A stretch of 44,202 bases of DNA from ZC4RG30 sp040508085 (GTDB taxonomy: Bacteria > Pseudomonadota > Gammaproteobacteria > Steroidobacterales > Steroidobacteraceae). Each line of letters starts with the position of its first letter. Position 1 is the first letter of the stretch. Below are positions 15,978 through 24,178 of this stretch, piece by piece. Where the stretch lies: positions 1 to 44,202 of the forward strand of contig JBEVNO010000024.1 in the NCBI GenBank assembly GCA_040508085.1, in the 5' to 3' direction. The position numbers and the translations under genes are program-made. The notes under the pieces were generated by a model that had not been told where the DNA came from, did not search any database, and was given only the letters and a program-made list of their open reading frames with translations.

Positions 15978-17879
15978 ATGAAAAAGTTGTCGCTGCTGGC
16001 GTTGCTGACCAGTGCCTGCCTGGGCGCCGCGGCCGGTGCCGCCTCGCCGCAACCCTCCTACGACGAGCGCCCGGAGAAACTGGAGACAGCCACTGGCCAG
16101 CGCGATTTCGAGCGCCGCCAGGTTGACATCCCGATGCGTGACGGCGTCAAGCTGCGCACCGTCATCCTGCTGCCCAAGGGCGCCCGCAATGCGGGCATGA
16201 TCCTGACCCGCACGCCCTACAACGCAGCCGGCCGCACGGCCGTGGGCAACCACATCAGCCTCGCTGCCATCCTCACCCCCGGCGAGGATGTGTTCATCGC
16301 CGGCGGCTATATCCGCGTGGTGCAGGACGTGCGCGGCAAGTACGGTTCGGAAGGCACCTATGTGATGAACCGCCCCTTCGTGGGCAGCGGCCTGAACCCC
16401 ACCAAGGTGGACCACGCCACCGACACCTGGGACACCATCGACTGGCTGGTGAAGCATGTGCCGGAGAGCAACGGCAAGGTGGCCATTTTCGGCAATTCGT
16501 ATGACGGCTTCACCGCGCTCGCGGCGCTGGTGAATCCTCACCCGGCGCTGGTGGCTTCGGTTCCCAGCTGCCCGATGGTGGATGGCTGGATGGGCGATGA
16601 CTGGTTCCACAACGGCGCCTTCCGCCAGAGAATGGTGGCCTACATCTGGGACCAGGTCGCGACGCGCGACAGCGGCAACAAGTTCTGGTGGGCGCTGAAC
16701 GACCAGTACACCGAGTTCCTGCAGGCGGGCACGCTGGCTGATTTCGCCAGGAGCCGTGGCCTGGAGCAGATCGGCTTCTGGCAGCAGCTGGTGGCGCACC
16801 CGGCGTACGACCAGTTCTGGCAGGCCCAGGCGCTGGACAAGCTCCTGGCGAAGCAGCCGCTCAAGGTCCCTACCATGCTGGTGGGCTCGCTGTGGGACCA
16901 GGAAGATATCTACGGCGCCGTGGCGATGTACAAGGCGCTGGAGCCACTGGACAAGAACAACGACCTGCTCTACCTCACCGAGGGGCCGTGGTTCCATGGC
17001 GGGGCCATCCGCGGCGATGGCCAGTCGCTGGGCAATATCAAATGGGACCAGGCGACCAACAAGTGGTGGCGCATCAATGTGCTGGCGCCATTCCTCGCGC
17101 ACTACCTGAAGGGTGAGCCCATGGATGTGGCCCCGGTGACGGTGTTCCAGAGCGGTACCAACCAGTGGCAGCGCCTGCAATCCTGGCCGGCCGGCAGGAG
17201 CACCGCGAAGCTGTACCTGAAACCCGGCATGACCGTCGGCTTCACCCCCGCCACCGGCGCGGCGCAGACCGCGGACTACGTCTCCGATCCGGCCCATCCG
17301 GTGAGCTATGTGCCGACCCCGGTGCGGGTGCGCGGCGAGGGCGCCGATTTCTGGCGCACCTGGCTTACCAGCGACCAGCGCGCGGTATCGGCGCGGCCGG
17401 ATGTCCTTTCCTTCACTTCCGAGGTATTGACCAGCGCGGTTGCCATCGGCGGATTGCCGCGGGTGCATCTGACCGCCTCCACCAGCGGCACTGACAGCGA
17501 CTGGGTGGTGAAGCTGATCGATGTCTATCCGGATCAGGTCGCTGGCGATGAGGCGATGGAGGGCTACCAGTTCGCCGTGGCCATGGACATCTTCCGCGGC
17601 CGCTACCGCGAGTCGCTGGAAACGCCCAAGGCACTGCTGGCGAACCAGCCGCTGCCCTACCAGTTCGACCTGCCTGCGGTGAACCATGTGTTCCAGCCAG
17701 GCCATCGCATCATGGTGCAGGTGCAATCCAGCTGGTTCCCGCTGTACGACCGCAATCCGCAGACTTTCGTGCCGAATATCTTCCTGGCAAAGCCCGCCGA
17801 TTTCGTCACCGCGACCCAGAAGGTTGTAGTGGCGGGGCAGGAGGCAAGCTTCATCGAGCTGCCGCTGGCTGCACTGTGA
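15978..17879 (+). CDS. alpha-amino acid ester hydrolase, copy 1 (S15/CocE family)
   Basis: The 633-residue exported serine hydrolase closely resembles the alpha-amino acid ester hydrolase of Xanthomonas citri, which hydrolyses alpha-amino esters and side-chain amides of aminobenzyl beta-lactams. The triad is Ser174 (GNSYDGF), Asp307 (WDQED) and His340 (GPWFHGG), the same numbering as I recall for X. citri. The amine-binding carboxylate cluster is intact: Asp208 (GDDWF), Glu309 and Asp310. An alpha/beta-hydrolase domain is followed by a helical cap and a C-terminal jelly-roll (about 400-633). The N-terminus is a signal peptide; TSAC at 11-14 is only a weak lipobox, so lipidation is uncertain. 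ATG 15978 was chosen because GGAG lies 6-9 bases upstream. A paralogue follows after 36 bp. Confidence 0.92.
   Translation: MKKLSLLALLTSACLGAAAGAASPQPSYDERPEKLETATGQRDFERRQVDIPMRDGVKLRTVILLPKGARNAGMILTRTPYNAAGRTAVGNHISLAAILTPGEDVFIAGGYIRVVQDVRGKYGSEGTYVMNRPFVGSGLNPTKVDHATDTWDTIDWLVKHVPESNGKVAIFGNSYDGFTALAALVNPHPALVASVPSCPMVDGWMGDDWFHNGAFRQRMVAYIWDQVATRDSGNKFWWALNDQYTEFLQAGTLADFARSRGLEQIGFWQQLVAHPAYDQFWQAQALDKLLAKQPLKVPTMLVGSLWDQEDIYGAVAMYKALEPLDKNNDLLYLTEGPWFHGGAIRGDGQSLGNIKWDQATNKWWRINVLAPFLAHYLKGEPMDVAPVTVFQSGTNQWQRLQSWPAGRSTAKLYLKPGMTVGFTPATGAAQTADYVSDPAHPVSYVPTPVRVRGEGADFWRTWLTSDQRAVSARPDVLSFTSEVLTSAVAIGGLPRVHLTASTSGTDSDWVVKLIDVYPDQVAGDEAMEGYQFAVAMDIFRGRYRESLETPKALLANQPLPYQFDLPAVNHVFQPGHRIMVQVQSSWFPLYDRNPQTFVPNIFLAKPADFVTATQKVVVAGQEASFIELPLAAL
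17691..17797 (+). repeat. 107-bp exact duplicate, copy A
   Basis: These 107 bases inside the first ester hydrolase are identical to 19623-19729 in the second. The encoded residues begin FQPGHRIMVQ and end at AKPA. Flanking homologous sequence differs at many silent positions. Confidence 0.93.
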
Positions 17880-17915
17880 TCAGATAAGGTCAGAACCTCG
17901 CAACGGGGAGCAGTG

Positions 17916-19814
17916 ATGAACAAAGTGCCTCTGGCCGCATTGTTGACCAGTGCCTGCCTGCTGATGGGCGCCGCGCCGGCGTCCTATGACGAACGACCGG
18001 CGCAACTGGAGACGCGCACGGAAAGCTGGGACTACGAGCGTCGCGTGGTGGAGATCCCGATGCGCGACGGAGTCAAGCTCCATACCGTCGTGCTGGTGCC
18101 GCGCGGCGCGCAGGGCGCGCCCATGCTGCTGACACGGACCCCGTACGACGCGGACAGCATGACCAGCCTGCATCCGAGCAGCAGGCTGGCGCTGGCGCTG
18201 GATGGGTATGACCATCCCGCGGACGTCGTGGTCGCCGGCGGCTATATCCGCGTAGTGCAGGATGTGCGCGGCAAGTACGGCTCGGAAGGCACCTATGTCA
18301 TGAACCGGCCCTTCGTCGGCAGTGGCCTGAACCCCACGAAGGTGGACCACGCCACGGACGCCTGGGACACCATCGACTGGCTGGTCAAGCACGTGCCCGA
18401 GAGCAACGGCAAGGTTGGAATCATCGGCATCTCCTACGATGGCTTCACGGCACTGGCCGCGCTGGTCAATCCGCACCCGGCGCTGGCGGTGGCAGTGCCG
18501 ATGAACCCGATGGTCGACGGGTGGAAGGGCGATGACTGGTTCCACAACGGCGCGTTCCGGCTGATGAACGCAAGTTACGTGTGGGAGCAGGTGGCCACGC
18601 GCGACAACAGCAACCTGTTCTGGTGGCGCAGCCCGGATCTATATGAGGAGATGCTGCGTGCCGGTTCGGCTGGCGAGTTCGCGCGATCGCGCGGCCTTGA
18701 GCAGATCGGCTTCTGGCGCAACCTGGTCGACCATGCCGCCTACGATCTGTGGTGGCAGGCACAGGCCATGGATGTGATCCTCGCCCGGCAGCCGCTGCGG
18801 GTGCCCACCATGCTGGTCCACTCACTGTGGGATCAGGAGGACATCTACGGAGCGACCGCGGTGTACCGGGCGATCGAGCCGCTGGACCGCGCCAACGACA
18901 AGGTATTCCTGACGCTGGGACCCTGGTTCCACGGCCAGCAGATCGCGCAGGGCAGCGCGCTGGGCAGCATGAAGTGGGACCAGGACACCGCCAAATGGTG
19001 GCGCTGGCATGTGCTGGCGCCATTCCTCGCCCATTACCTGAAGGGTGAGCCCATGGACGTGGCGCCCGTGACTGCCTTCCAGAGTGGCAGCAACGAATGG
19101 CAGCGCCTGGACACCTGGCCCGCCGGCACGCGGCAGGCCAGGCTGTTCCTGCAGCCTGGTGCTGCACTGGGGTTCGACGCGGCAACCGGGCCGGCGCAGG
19201 CGGTGGAGTTCGTGTCTGACCCCGCGCATCCAGTCAACTTCGTGCCGCGCCCGGTGCGCAACGTGGGTTATGAGGATGACCACTGGACTGCATGGCTGGC
19301 CGGCGACCAGCGTAATGCGGCGGCGCGTCCTGATGTACTGACTTTCGAGACCGGCGAGCTGGCGGCGAAGGTGGTGCTCGCAGGCGCACCGCATGTGCAC
19401 CTCACCGCGTCCACCAGCGGCACCGACAGTGACTGGGTGGTAAAGCTAATCGATGTCGCCCCGGATGCAGTGCCTGGCGACGCCGCGATGGGTGGGTTCC
19501 AGTTCGCGGTCGCCATGGACATCTTCCGCGGCCGCTACCGCGAATCGCTGGCGTCCCCCAGGCCGTTGCAACCCGGGCAGCCGCTGCTGTATGAGTTTGA
19601 TCTGCCCGCGGTCAACCACGTATTCCAGCCAGGCCATCGCATCATGGTGCAGGTGCAATCCAGCTGGTTCCCGCTGTACGACCGCAATCCGCAGACTTTC
19701 GTGCCGAATATCTTCCTGGCAAAGCCCGCTGATTTCGTGAAGGCGACCCAGAAGGTCACTGTTGCGGGCCCGGATGCCAGTTACATCGAGCTGCCGCTGG
19801 CGGCTGCGCCCTGA
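17916..19814 (+). CDS. alpha-amino acid ester hydrolase, copy 2 (S15/CocE family)
   Basis: A 632-residue paralogue of the preceding gene, aligning along its whole length. The triad is Ser173 (GISYDGF), Asp306 and His339, and the carboxylate cluster Asp207, Glu308, Asp309 is complete, so it should also prefer substrates with a free alpha-amino group. The signal region again contains LLTSAC at 9-14. Differences from copy 1 include residues 79-105 beside the active-site domain and the residue before the nucleophile (Ile in place of Asn), which could alter acyl-group preference. ATG 17916 has GGGGAG five bases upstream; a GTG one codon earlier is less likely. It lies 36 bp after copy 1 and is probably co-transcribed. 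Confidence 0.92.
   Translation: MNKVPLAALLTSACLLMGAAPASYDERPAQLETRTESWDYERRVVEIPMRDGVKLHTVVLVPRGAQGAPMLLTRTPYDADSMTSLHPSSRLALALDGYDHPADVVVAGGYIRVVQDVRGKYGSEGTYVMNRPFVGSGLNPTKVDHATDAWDTIDWLVKHVPESNGKVGIIGISYDGFTALAALVNPHPALAVAVPMNPMVDGWKGDDWFHNGAFRLMNASYVWEQVATRDNSNLFWWRSPDLYEEMLRAGSAGEFARSRGLEQIGFWRNLVDHAAYDLWWQAQAMDVILARQPLRVPTMLVHSLWDQEDIYGATAVYRAIEPLDRANDKVFLTLGPWFHGQQIAQGSALGSMKWDQDTAKWWRWHVLAPFLAHYLKGEPMDVAPVTAFQSGSNEWQRLDTWPAGTRQARLFLQPGAALGFDAATGPAQAVEFVSDPAHPVNFVPRPVRNVGYEDDHWTAWLAGDQRNAAARPDVLTFETGELAAKVVLAGAPHVHLTASTSGTDSDWVVKLIDVAPDAVPGDAAMGGFQFAVAMDIFRGRYRESLASPRPLQPGQPLLYEFDLPAVNHVFQPGHRIMVQVQSSWFPLYDRNPQTFVPNIFLAKPADFVKATQKVTVAGPDASYIELPLAAAP
19623..19729 (+). repeat. 107-bp exact duplicate, copy B
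   Basis: Identical to 17691-17797. The distance between the copies is 1,932 bp, about one gene length, as expected for equivalent positions in tandem paralogues. Confidence 0.93.
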
Positions 19815-19820
19815 ACCCAT

Positions 19821-19852
19821 GCCGGGCGGGGGCCCTAAGGCCCCTTGCCGGC
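19821..19852 (+). terminator. GC-rich interrupted hairpin after the ester hydrolases
   Basis: An outer 5-bp stem (GCCGG at 19821-19825 with CCGGC at 19848-19852) encloses a 3x3 internal loop and an inner 6-bp stem (GGGGCC with GGCCCC) closed by a CTAA loop. There is no T-run afterwards, so it may be a weak terminator or an RNA stabiliser. It separates the ester hydrolases from gatC. Confidence 0.45.
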
Positions 19853-19855
19853 GTG

Positions 19856-19861
19856 TATTAT
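19856..19861 (+). promoter_or_regulatory. possible -10 box for gatCAB
   Basis: TATTAT matches the sigma-70 -10 consensus at five of six positions and lies 34 bp before the gatC start. No convincing -35 box is seen because the expected position falls in the GC hairpin. Confidence 0.3.
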
Positions 19862-19895
19862 TACGGGTTCCTCAAAGCCCACATGAAGTGCCCTG

Positions 19896-20186
19896 ATGAG
19901 CCTGACACCCAAGCAGATCGAGAGCATCGCGCAGCTGGCGCGGCTCGAGCTCAAGCCCGACGAGGTTGGCCCTTACACAAGCGCCCTCACCAACATCCTG
20001 GGGATGGTCAGCCAGCTGGAGCAGGCGCAGACGGGGGCGGTTGAGCCCATGGCCCACCCGCTCACCGGCCAGGTACAGCGCCTGCGTCCGGACGAGATCA
20101 CCTCGGGCAATGCGCGCGAGCTCAATCAGCGCAATGCCCCGCAGGTGGAAGCCGGGCTTTACCTGGTGCCGCGGGTGATTGAATGA
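19896..20186 (+). CDS. gatC: Asp/Glu-tRNA amidotransferase subunit C
   Basis: GatC (96 residues) wraps around GatA and joins it to GatB in the complex that amidates Glu-tRNA(Gln) and/or Asp-tRNA(Asn). MSLTPKQIESIAQLARLEL at the N-terminus and the C-terminal NAPQVEAGLYLVPRVIE are typical of the family. It is the first gene of gatC-gatA-gatB; its stop overlaps the gatA start by 4 bp. There is no strong Shine-Dalgarno before the ATG. Confidence 0.96.
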   Translation: MSLTPKQIESIAQLARLELKPDEVGPYTSALTNILGMVSQLEQAQTGAVEPMAHPLTGQVQRLRPDEITSGNARELNQRNAPQVEAGLYLVPRVIE

Positions 20187-21649
20187 CGGCGCGCACGCTG
20201 GCGCAGCTCTCGGCGGGGCTCGCCGCTGGGCACTATTCCTCGGTCGAGCTGACGCGCGCCTCGTTGCAGCGGGTGGAACAGGCGCAGCCGCAGCTCAACG
20301 CACTGATCTCCATCACCGCCGAATCCGCGCTGGCCGCCGCGGCTGCCGCCGACCAGGCGCGCGCGGCCGGACAGGCGGGGCCGCTGACCGGTCTGCCCAT
20401 GATCCACAAGGACATCTTCTGCACCGCCGGAGTGCTGACGACCTGCGCCTCGAAGATGCTGTCGAACTTCATCTCGCCTTACGATGCAACCGTGGTTGCG
20501 CGCCTGAAGCAGGCCGGCATGGTGATGGTGGGCAAGGCGAACATGGACGAGTTCGCCATGGGCTCGTCGAATGAGACCAGCTGGTATGGCCCGGTGAAGA
20601 ACCCCTGGGATACCACGCGAGTGCCGGGTGGTTCATCAGGCGGTTCGGCGGCCGTGGTGGCCGCCCGCCTGACTTCGCTGGCCACGGCCACCGACACCGG
20701 CGGCTCGATCCGCCAGCCGGCAGCGCTGTGTGGCATCACGGGCCTCAAGCCCACCTATGGGCGGGTATCCCGCTACGGCATGATCGCCTTCGCCTCCAGC
20801 CTCGACCAGGCCGGTGTGCTCACCGTGACTGCCGAGGACGCGGCGATGACGCTGCAGGCCATGGCCGGTTTCGATCCGAAGGATTCCACCAGTGTGGACG
20901 TGCCGGTGCCGGATTACCGCGCGGGTCTGGATGCGCCGCTCGCGGGCATGACCATCGGCATCGTCAAGGAGTTCTTCGGTACCGGCCTTGCGCCTGAAGT
21001 GGAACAGCCGGTGCGCGATGCACTGGCCACCTTCCAGAAGCTCGGTGCCAAGGTGAAGGAAGTGAGCCTGCCCAGCCTGCCGCTGTCGGTGCCCACTTAT
21101 TACGTGGTGGCGCCGGCAGAGTGCTCGTCCAACCTCGCGCGCTTCGATGGCGTGCGCTTCGGCCATCGCTGCGAGAACCCGAAGGACCTGCAGGATCTGT
21201 ATCGCCGCTCGCGTGCCGAAGGTTTTGGCGCTGAAGTGAAACGCCGCATCATGACGGGCACCTACGTGCTGTCGGCCGGCTACTACGATGCGTACTACAT
21301 CAAGGCGCAGAAGGTGCGGGCGCTGATCAATGCGGATTTCCTGCGTGCCTTCACGGAAGTCGACCTGCTGCTGAGCCCGACGGCGCCGGCGGTGGCCTTC
21401 GGCCTGGGCGACAAGACTGCGGATCCGATCACCATGTATCTCAACGACATCTACACCATCGGGGCGAACCTCGCAGGCCTGCCCGCCATGTCGATTCCCG
21501 CCGGTTTCGGCAGCGGCCTGCCGGTGGGCGTGCAGCTCATCGGCCCGCATTTCGGCGAGGCGAGGCTGCTGAACGCGGCGCATCGCTTCCAGCGGGAGAC
21601 CGACTGGCACCTCAAGACACCCGCCGGTTTCGCGGAGGGCTTCGCATGA
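20183..21649 (+). CDS. gatA: Asp/Glu-tRNA amidotransferase subunit A
   Basis: The amidase subunit releases ammonia from glutamine and channels it to GatB. The amidase-signature catalytic residues are in place: Lys76 (IHKDIFC), Ser151 (GGSSGGSA) and Ser175 (DTGGSIRQPA), with the same spacing as in Staphylococcus aureus GatA. At 488 residues the length is standard. It overlaps gatC and gatB by 4 bp each, which is consistent with balanced translation of the three subunits. Presence of GatCAB implies that at least one of GlnRS or AsnRS is missing or supplemented; neither gene is in the window, so which tRNA is served cannot be decided. Confidence 0.97.
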   Translation: MTARTLAQLSAGLAAGHYSSVELTRASLQRVEQAQPQLNALISITAESALAAAAAADQARAAGQAGPLTGLPMIHKDIFCTAGVLTTCASKMLSNFISPYDATVVARLKQAGMVMVGKANMDEFAMGSSNETSWYGPVKNPWDTTRVPGGSSGGSAAVVAARLTSLATATDTGGSIRQPAALCGITGLKPTYGRVSRYGMIAFASSLDQAGVLTVTAEDAAMTLQAMAGFDPKDSTSVDVPVPDYRAGLDAPLAGMTIGIVKEFFGTGLAPEVEQPVRDALATFQKLGAKVKEVSLPSLPLSVPTYYVVAPAECSSNLARFDGVRFGHRCENPKDLQDLYRRSRAEGFGAEVKRRIMTGTYVLSAGYYDAYYIKAQKVRALINADFLRAFTEVDLLLSPTAPAVAFGLGDKTADPITMYLNDIYTIGANLAGLPAMSIPAGFGSGLPVGVQLIGPHFGEARLLNAAHRFQRETDWHLKTPAGFAEGFA

Positions 21650-23097
21650 GCGCGGCGGGCATGGAATGGGAGACCGTGATCGGCCTGGAGATCCACGCGC
21701 AGCTGGCGACGAAGACCAAGATCTTCTCCGGTTCGCCCACCGCCTATGGTGCCGAGCCGAACACGCAGGCAGATTTGGTGGACCTCGGCTATCCCGGCGT
21801 GCTGCCGGTGCTCAATGGCGAGGCGGTGCGCATGGCGGTGCAGTTCGGGCTGGCCGTGGGCGCCGCCATCACGCGCAAGTCGGTGTTCGCGCGCAAGAAC
21901 TACTTCTATCCGGACCTTCCGAAGGGCTACCAGATCAGCCAGTACGAGCTGCCCATCGTCGCCAGGGGGCATCTGGACGTAATGCAGGAGGATGGCAGCA
22001 TCAAGCGCGTGGGCATCACCCGTGCGCACCTGGAAGAGGACGCCGGCAAGAGCATGCACGAAGGCCATGCGGGCGTATCCGCGATCGACCTGAACCGCGC
22101 CGGCACGCCGCTGGTGGAGATTGTTTCCGAGCCCGACATGCGTTCGGCCAAGGAAGCGGTGGCCTACATGAAGAAGGTGCACACGCTGGTGCGCTACCTC
22201 GGCATCTGCGACGGCAACATGCAGGAAGGTTCGTTCCGCTGCGACGCCAATGTGTCGGTGCGGCGCAAGGGTGCCGAGCAGTACGGCACGCGCGCAGAAC
22301 TGAAGAACCTGAACTCGTTCCGCTTTGTCGAGAAGGCCATCAACATCGAAGTGGAGCGGCAGATCGAACTGATCGAATCCGGCGGCAAGGTGGTGCAGGA
22401 AACGCGCCTGTACGATGCCGACAAGGACGAGACGCGCTCGATGCGCACCAAGGAGGAGGCGAACGACTACCGCTACTTCCCGGATCCGGACCTGCTGCCG
22501 GTGGTGCTGGATGAGGCCTACATCGAGGCGCTGCGTGCGCGGCTGCCGGAACTGCCGGACCAGAAAGCCGCCCGTTTCGCGCAGCAATACGGCATTTCCG
22601 CCTATGACGCGCAGCTGCTGACTGCCAGCCGCGAGATGGCCGCCTTCTACGAGGAAGTGGCCGCCGCAGTGCCGGGCGAGGCCAAGCTCGCCGCCAACTG
22701 GGTGATGGGCGATTTCTCGGCCGCCCTGAACAAGGACGGCCTGGACGTGACCCACAGCCGCCTGAGTTCTCGGCAGCTGGGCGGACTGCTGGCACGGATT
22801 GCCGATGACACGGTCTCCGGCAAGCTCGCCAAGGAAGTGTTCGAGGTGATGTGGGCCGATGGCGCCGATGCCGATGCCGTCATCGAGTCGCGCGGCCTGA
22901 AGCAGATCACCGACAGCGGGGCGATCGGCCAGGTGATCGACGAGATCATGGCGGCCAACCCGAAGCAGCTGGCCGATTTCCGCGCCGGCAAGGACAAGCT
23001 GTTCGGATTCTTCGTCGGCCAGGCGATGAAGGCCACCGGCGGCAAGGCCAATCCCGCTTTGCTCAACGAACTGTTGAAGCAGAAGCTCGCGCCGTGA
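21646..23097 (+). CDS. gatB: Asp/Glu-tRNA amidotransferase subunit B
   Basis: GatB binds the misacylated tRNA, activates its side-chain carboxylate with ATP and transfers ammonia. The 483-residue protein shows the family signature near the N-terminus (VIGLEIHAQLATKTKIF), PDLPKGYQISQYELP and the region RCDANVSVR. The C-terminal tail domain (about 335-483) ends GKANPALLNELLKQKL, the usual GatB/YqeY ending. It overlaps gatA by 4 bp and ends 13 bp before hslO. Confidence 0.97.
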   Translation: MSAAGMEWETVIGLEIHAQLATKTKIFSGSPTAYGAEPNTQADLVDLGYPGVLPVLNGEAVRMAVQFGLAVGAAITRKSVFARKNYFYPDLPKGYQISQYELPIVARGHLDVMQEDGSIKRVGITRAHLEEDAGKSMHEGHAGVSAIDLNRAGTPLVEIVSEPDMRSAKEAVAYMKKVHTLVRYLGICDGNMQEGSFRCDANVSVRRKGAEQYGTRAELKNLNSFRFVEKAINIEVERQIELIESGGKVVQETRLYDADKDETRSMRTKEEANDYRYFPDPDLLPVVLDEAYIEALRARLPELPDQKAARFAQQYGISAYDAQLLTASREMAAFYEEVAAAVPGEAKLAANWVMGDFSAALNKDGLDVTHSRLSSRQLGGLLARIADDTVSGKLAKEVFEVMWADGADADAVIESRGLKQITDSGAIGQVIDEIMAANPKQLADFRAGKDKLFGFFVGQAMKATGGKANPALLNELLKQKLAP

Positions 23098-23110
23098 GTG
23101 ACGCCGGTCC

Positions 23111-24040
23111 ATGGCGCAAGACGAACTGCCGGCGGTGATGGAGACGGACCGGCTGCGGCGCTTCCTGTTCGAGGACGCGCCGCTGCGCGGTCATTGGGTG
23201 CACCTGTCGCAATCCTGGCGCGAGGCTCATGAGCACCAGCTGCTGCCGGCGCCCGCGCTGTCACTGCTGGGTGAATCACTGGCCGCCACGGCGCTGCTGT
23301 CGGCCTCGCTGAAATTCACCGGCACGCTGACGCTGCAGCTGCTGGGCAGTACCGGCGCGGTGCGCATGCTGGTGGCCCAGGCCACCGACACCCGCACGTT
23401 GCGCGGCGTGGCGCATGTCGCCGACGATGCCGCCACCCGCGGCCCGCAGTTCCGTGAGCAGATCGATGGCGGCCGCATGGTGGTCAGCGTGGAGCAGGGG
23501 GGCGGCGCCGCGCCCTACCAGGGCGTGGTGTCGCTGGAGGGAGAGTCGCTGGCATCCTGCCTGGAGCGCTACTTTGCGGTATCCGAGCAGCTGCCCAGCC
23601 TGCTGGTGCTGGCCGCAGATGCCGAACGCGCGGCCGGTCTGCTGCTGCAGAAACTGCCGGCGCCCAGCTCGCAGGGCGAGGCTGCCGCTGCTGGCGTGCA
23701 GGATCTGTGGGAAGAAGCCACCGCGCTGCTGGCCACACTGGGCGCAGAGGAATTGCTCGACACCAAGCCAGAGCTGCTGCTGCAGCGGCTGTTCGGCAGC
23801 CATGACCTGCGCCTGTTCGAAGCCGAGCCTGTTGCCTTCGCCTGCCGCTGCGACAGGGAGCGCGTGATGTCGTTGCTGCGCGGCCTGGGTCGCCTCGAGG
23901 TCGAATCCATCCTGGAGGAGCAGGGCGCGGTCACTGTCACCTGCGAGTTCTGCCAGAGACCGTACCGTTTCGATGCAGTGGATGCCGCGCAGCTGTTCGC
24001 GCCCGGCACTGCGGCTGAAGGCTCTGCATCGCTGAACTGA
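23111..24040 (+). CDS. hslO: redox-regulated holdase chaperone Hsp33
   Basis: Hsp33 is a cytoplasmic chaperone switched on by oxidation of a C-terminal zinc centre. The four zinc cysteines are present as Cys245-x-Cys247 and Cys278-x-x-Cys281. The N-terminal domain includes LAATALLSASLKFTGTLTLQLLG, as in E. coli. The ATG at 23111 gives 309 residues; an in-frame ATG at 23138 (METDRLRRFLFED) would align better with the E. coli N-terminus, so the first nine residues are uncertain. It follows gatB by 13 bp and is probably in the same transcript. Confidence 0.95.
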   Translation: MAQDELPAVMETDRLRRFLFEDAPLRGHWVHLSQSWREAHEHQLLPAPALSLLGESLAATALLSASLKFTGTLTLQLLGSTGAVRMLVAQATDTRTLRGVAHVADDAATRGPQFREQIDGGRMVVSVEQGGGAAPYQGVVSLEGESLASCLERYFAVSEQLPSLLVLAADAERAAGLLLQKLPAPSSQGEAAAAGVQDLWEEATALLATLGAEELLDTKPELLLQRLFGSHDLRLFEAEPVAFACRCDRERVMSLLRGLGRLEVESILEEQGAVTVTCEFCQRPYRFDAVDAAQLFAPGTAAEGSASLN

Positions 24041-24135
24041 CATGGCCATTGCGGTGAACGATCCGCCAGGCCGGCACGGGAAGGTTCTTCGGTCGCCTGT
24101 TCGGCGCCGCGGGCTGCTGGCCGCCGGTGTCCGCT

Positions 24136-24148
24136 GAGGATTATCCTC
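24136..24148. promoter_or_regulatory. 13-nt perfect dyad upstream of the beta-propeller gene
   Basis: GAGGATTATCCTC is a perfect palindrome around a central T, 30 bp before the start codon at 24179, within a 138-bp gap that otherwise holds no recognisable feature. It could be an operator or overlap a -10 element (TTATCC); no function is shown. Confidence 0.3.
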
Positions 24149-24178
24149 GCGGCAACCGCGTCCAATCCGGGGGTTCCC

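Noticed and set aside
15924..17726. 600-codon open frame antisense to the first ester hydrolase
   Set aside because: The opposite strand encodes a protein with a complete catalytic triad; the antisense frame is His/Arg/Gln-rich with no recognisable domain, as expected of GC-rich shadow frames.
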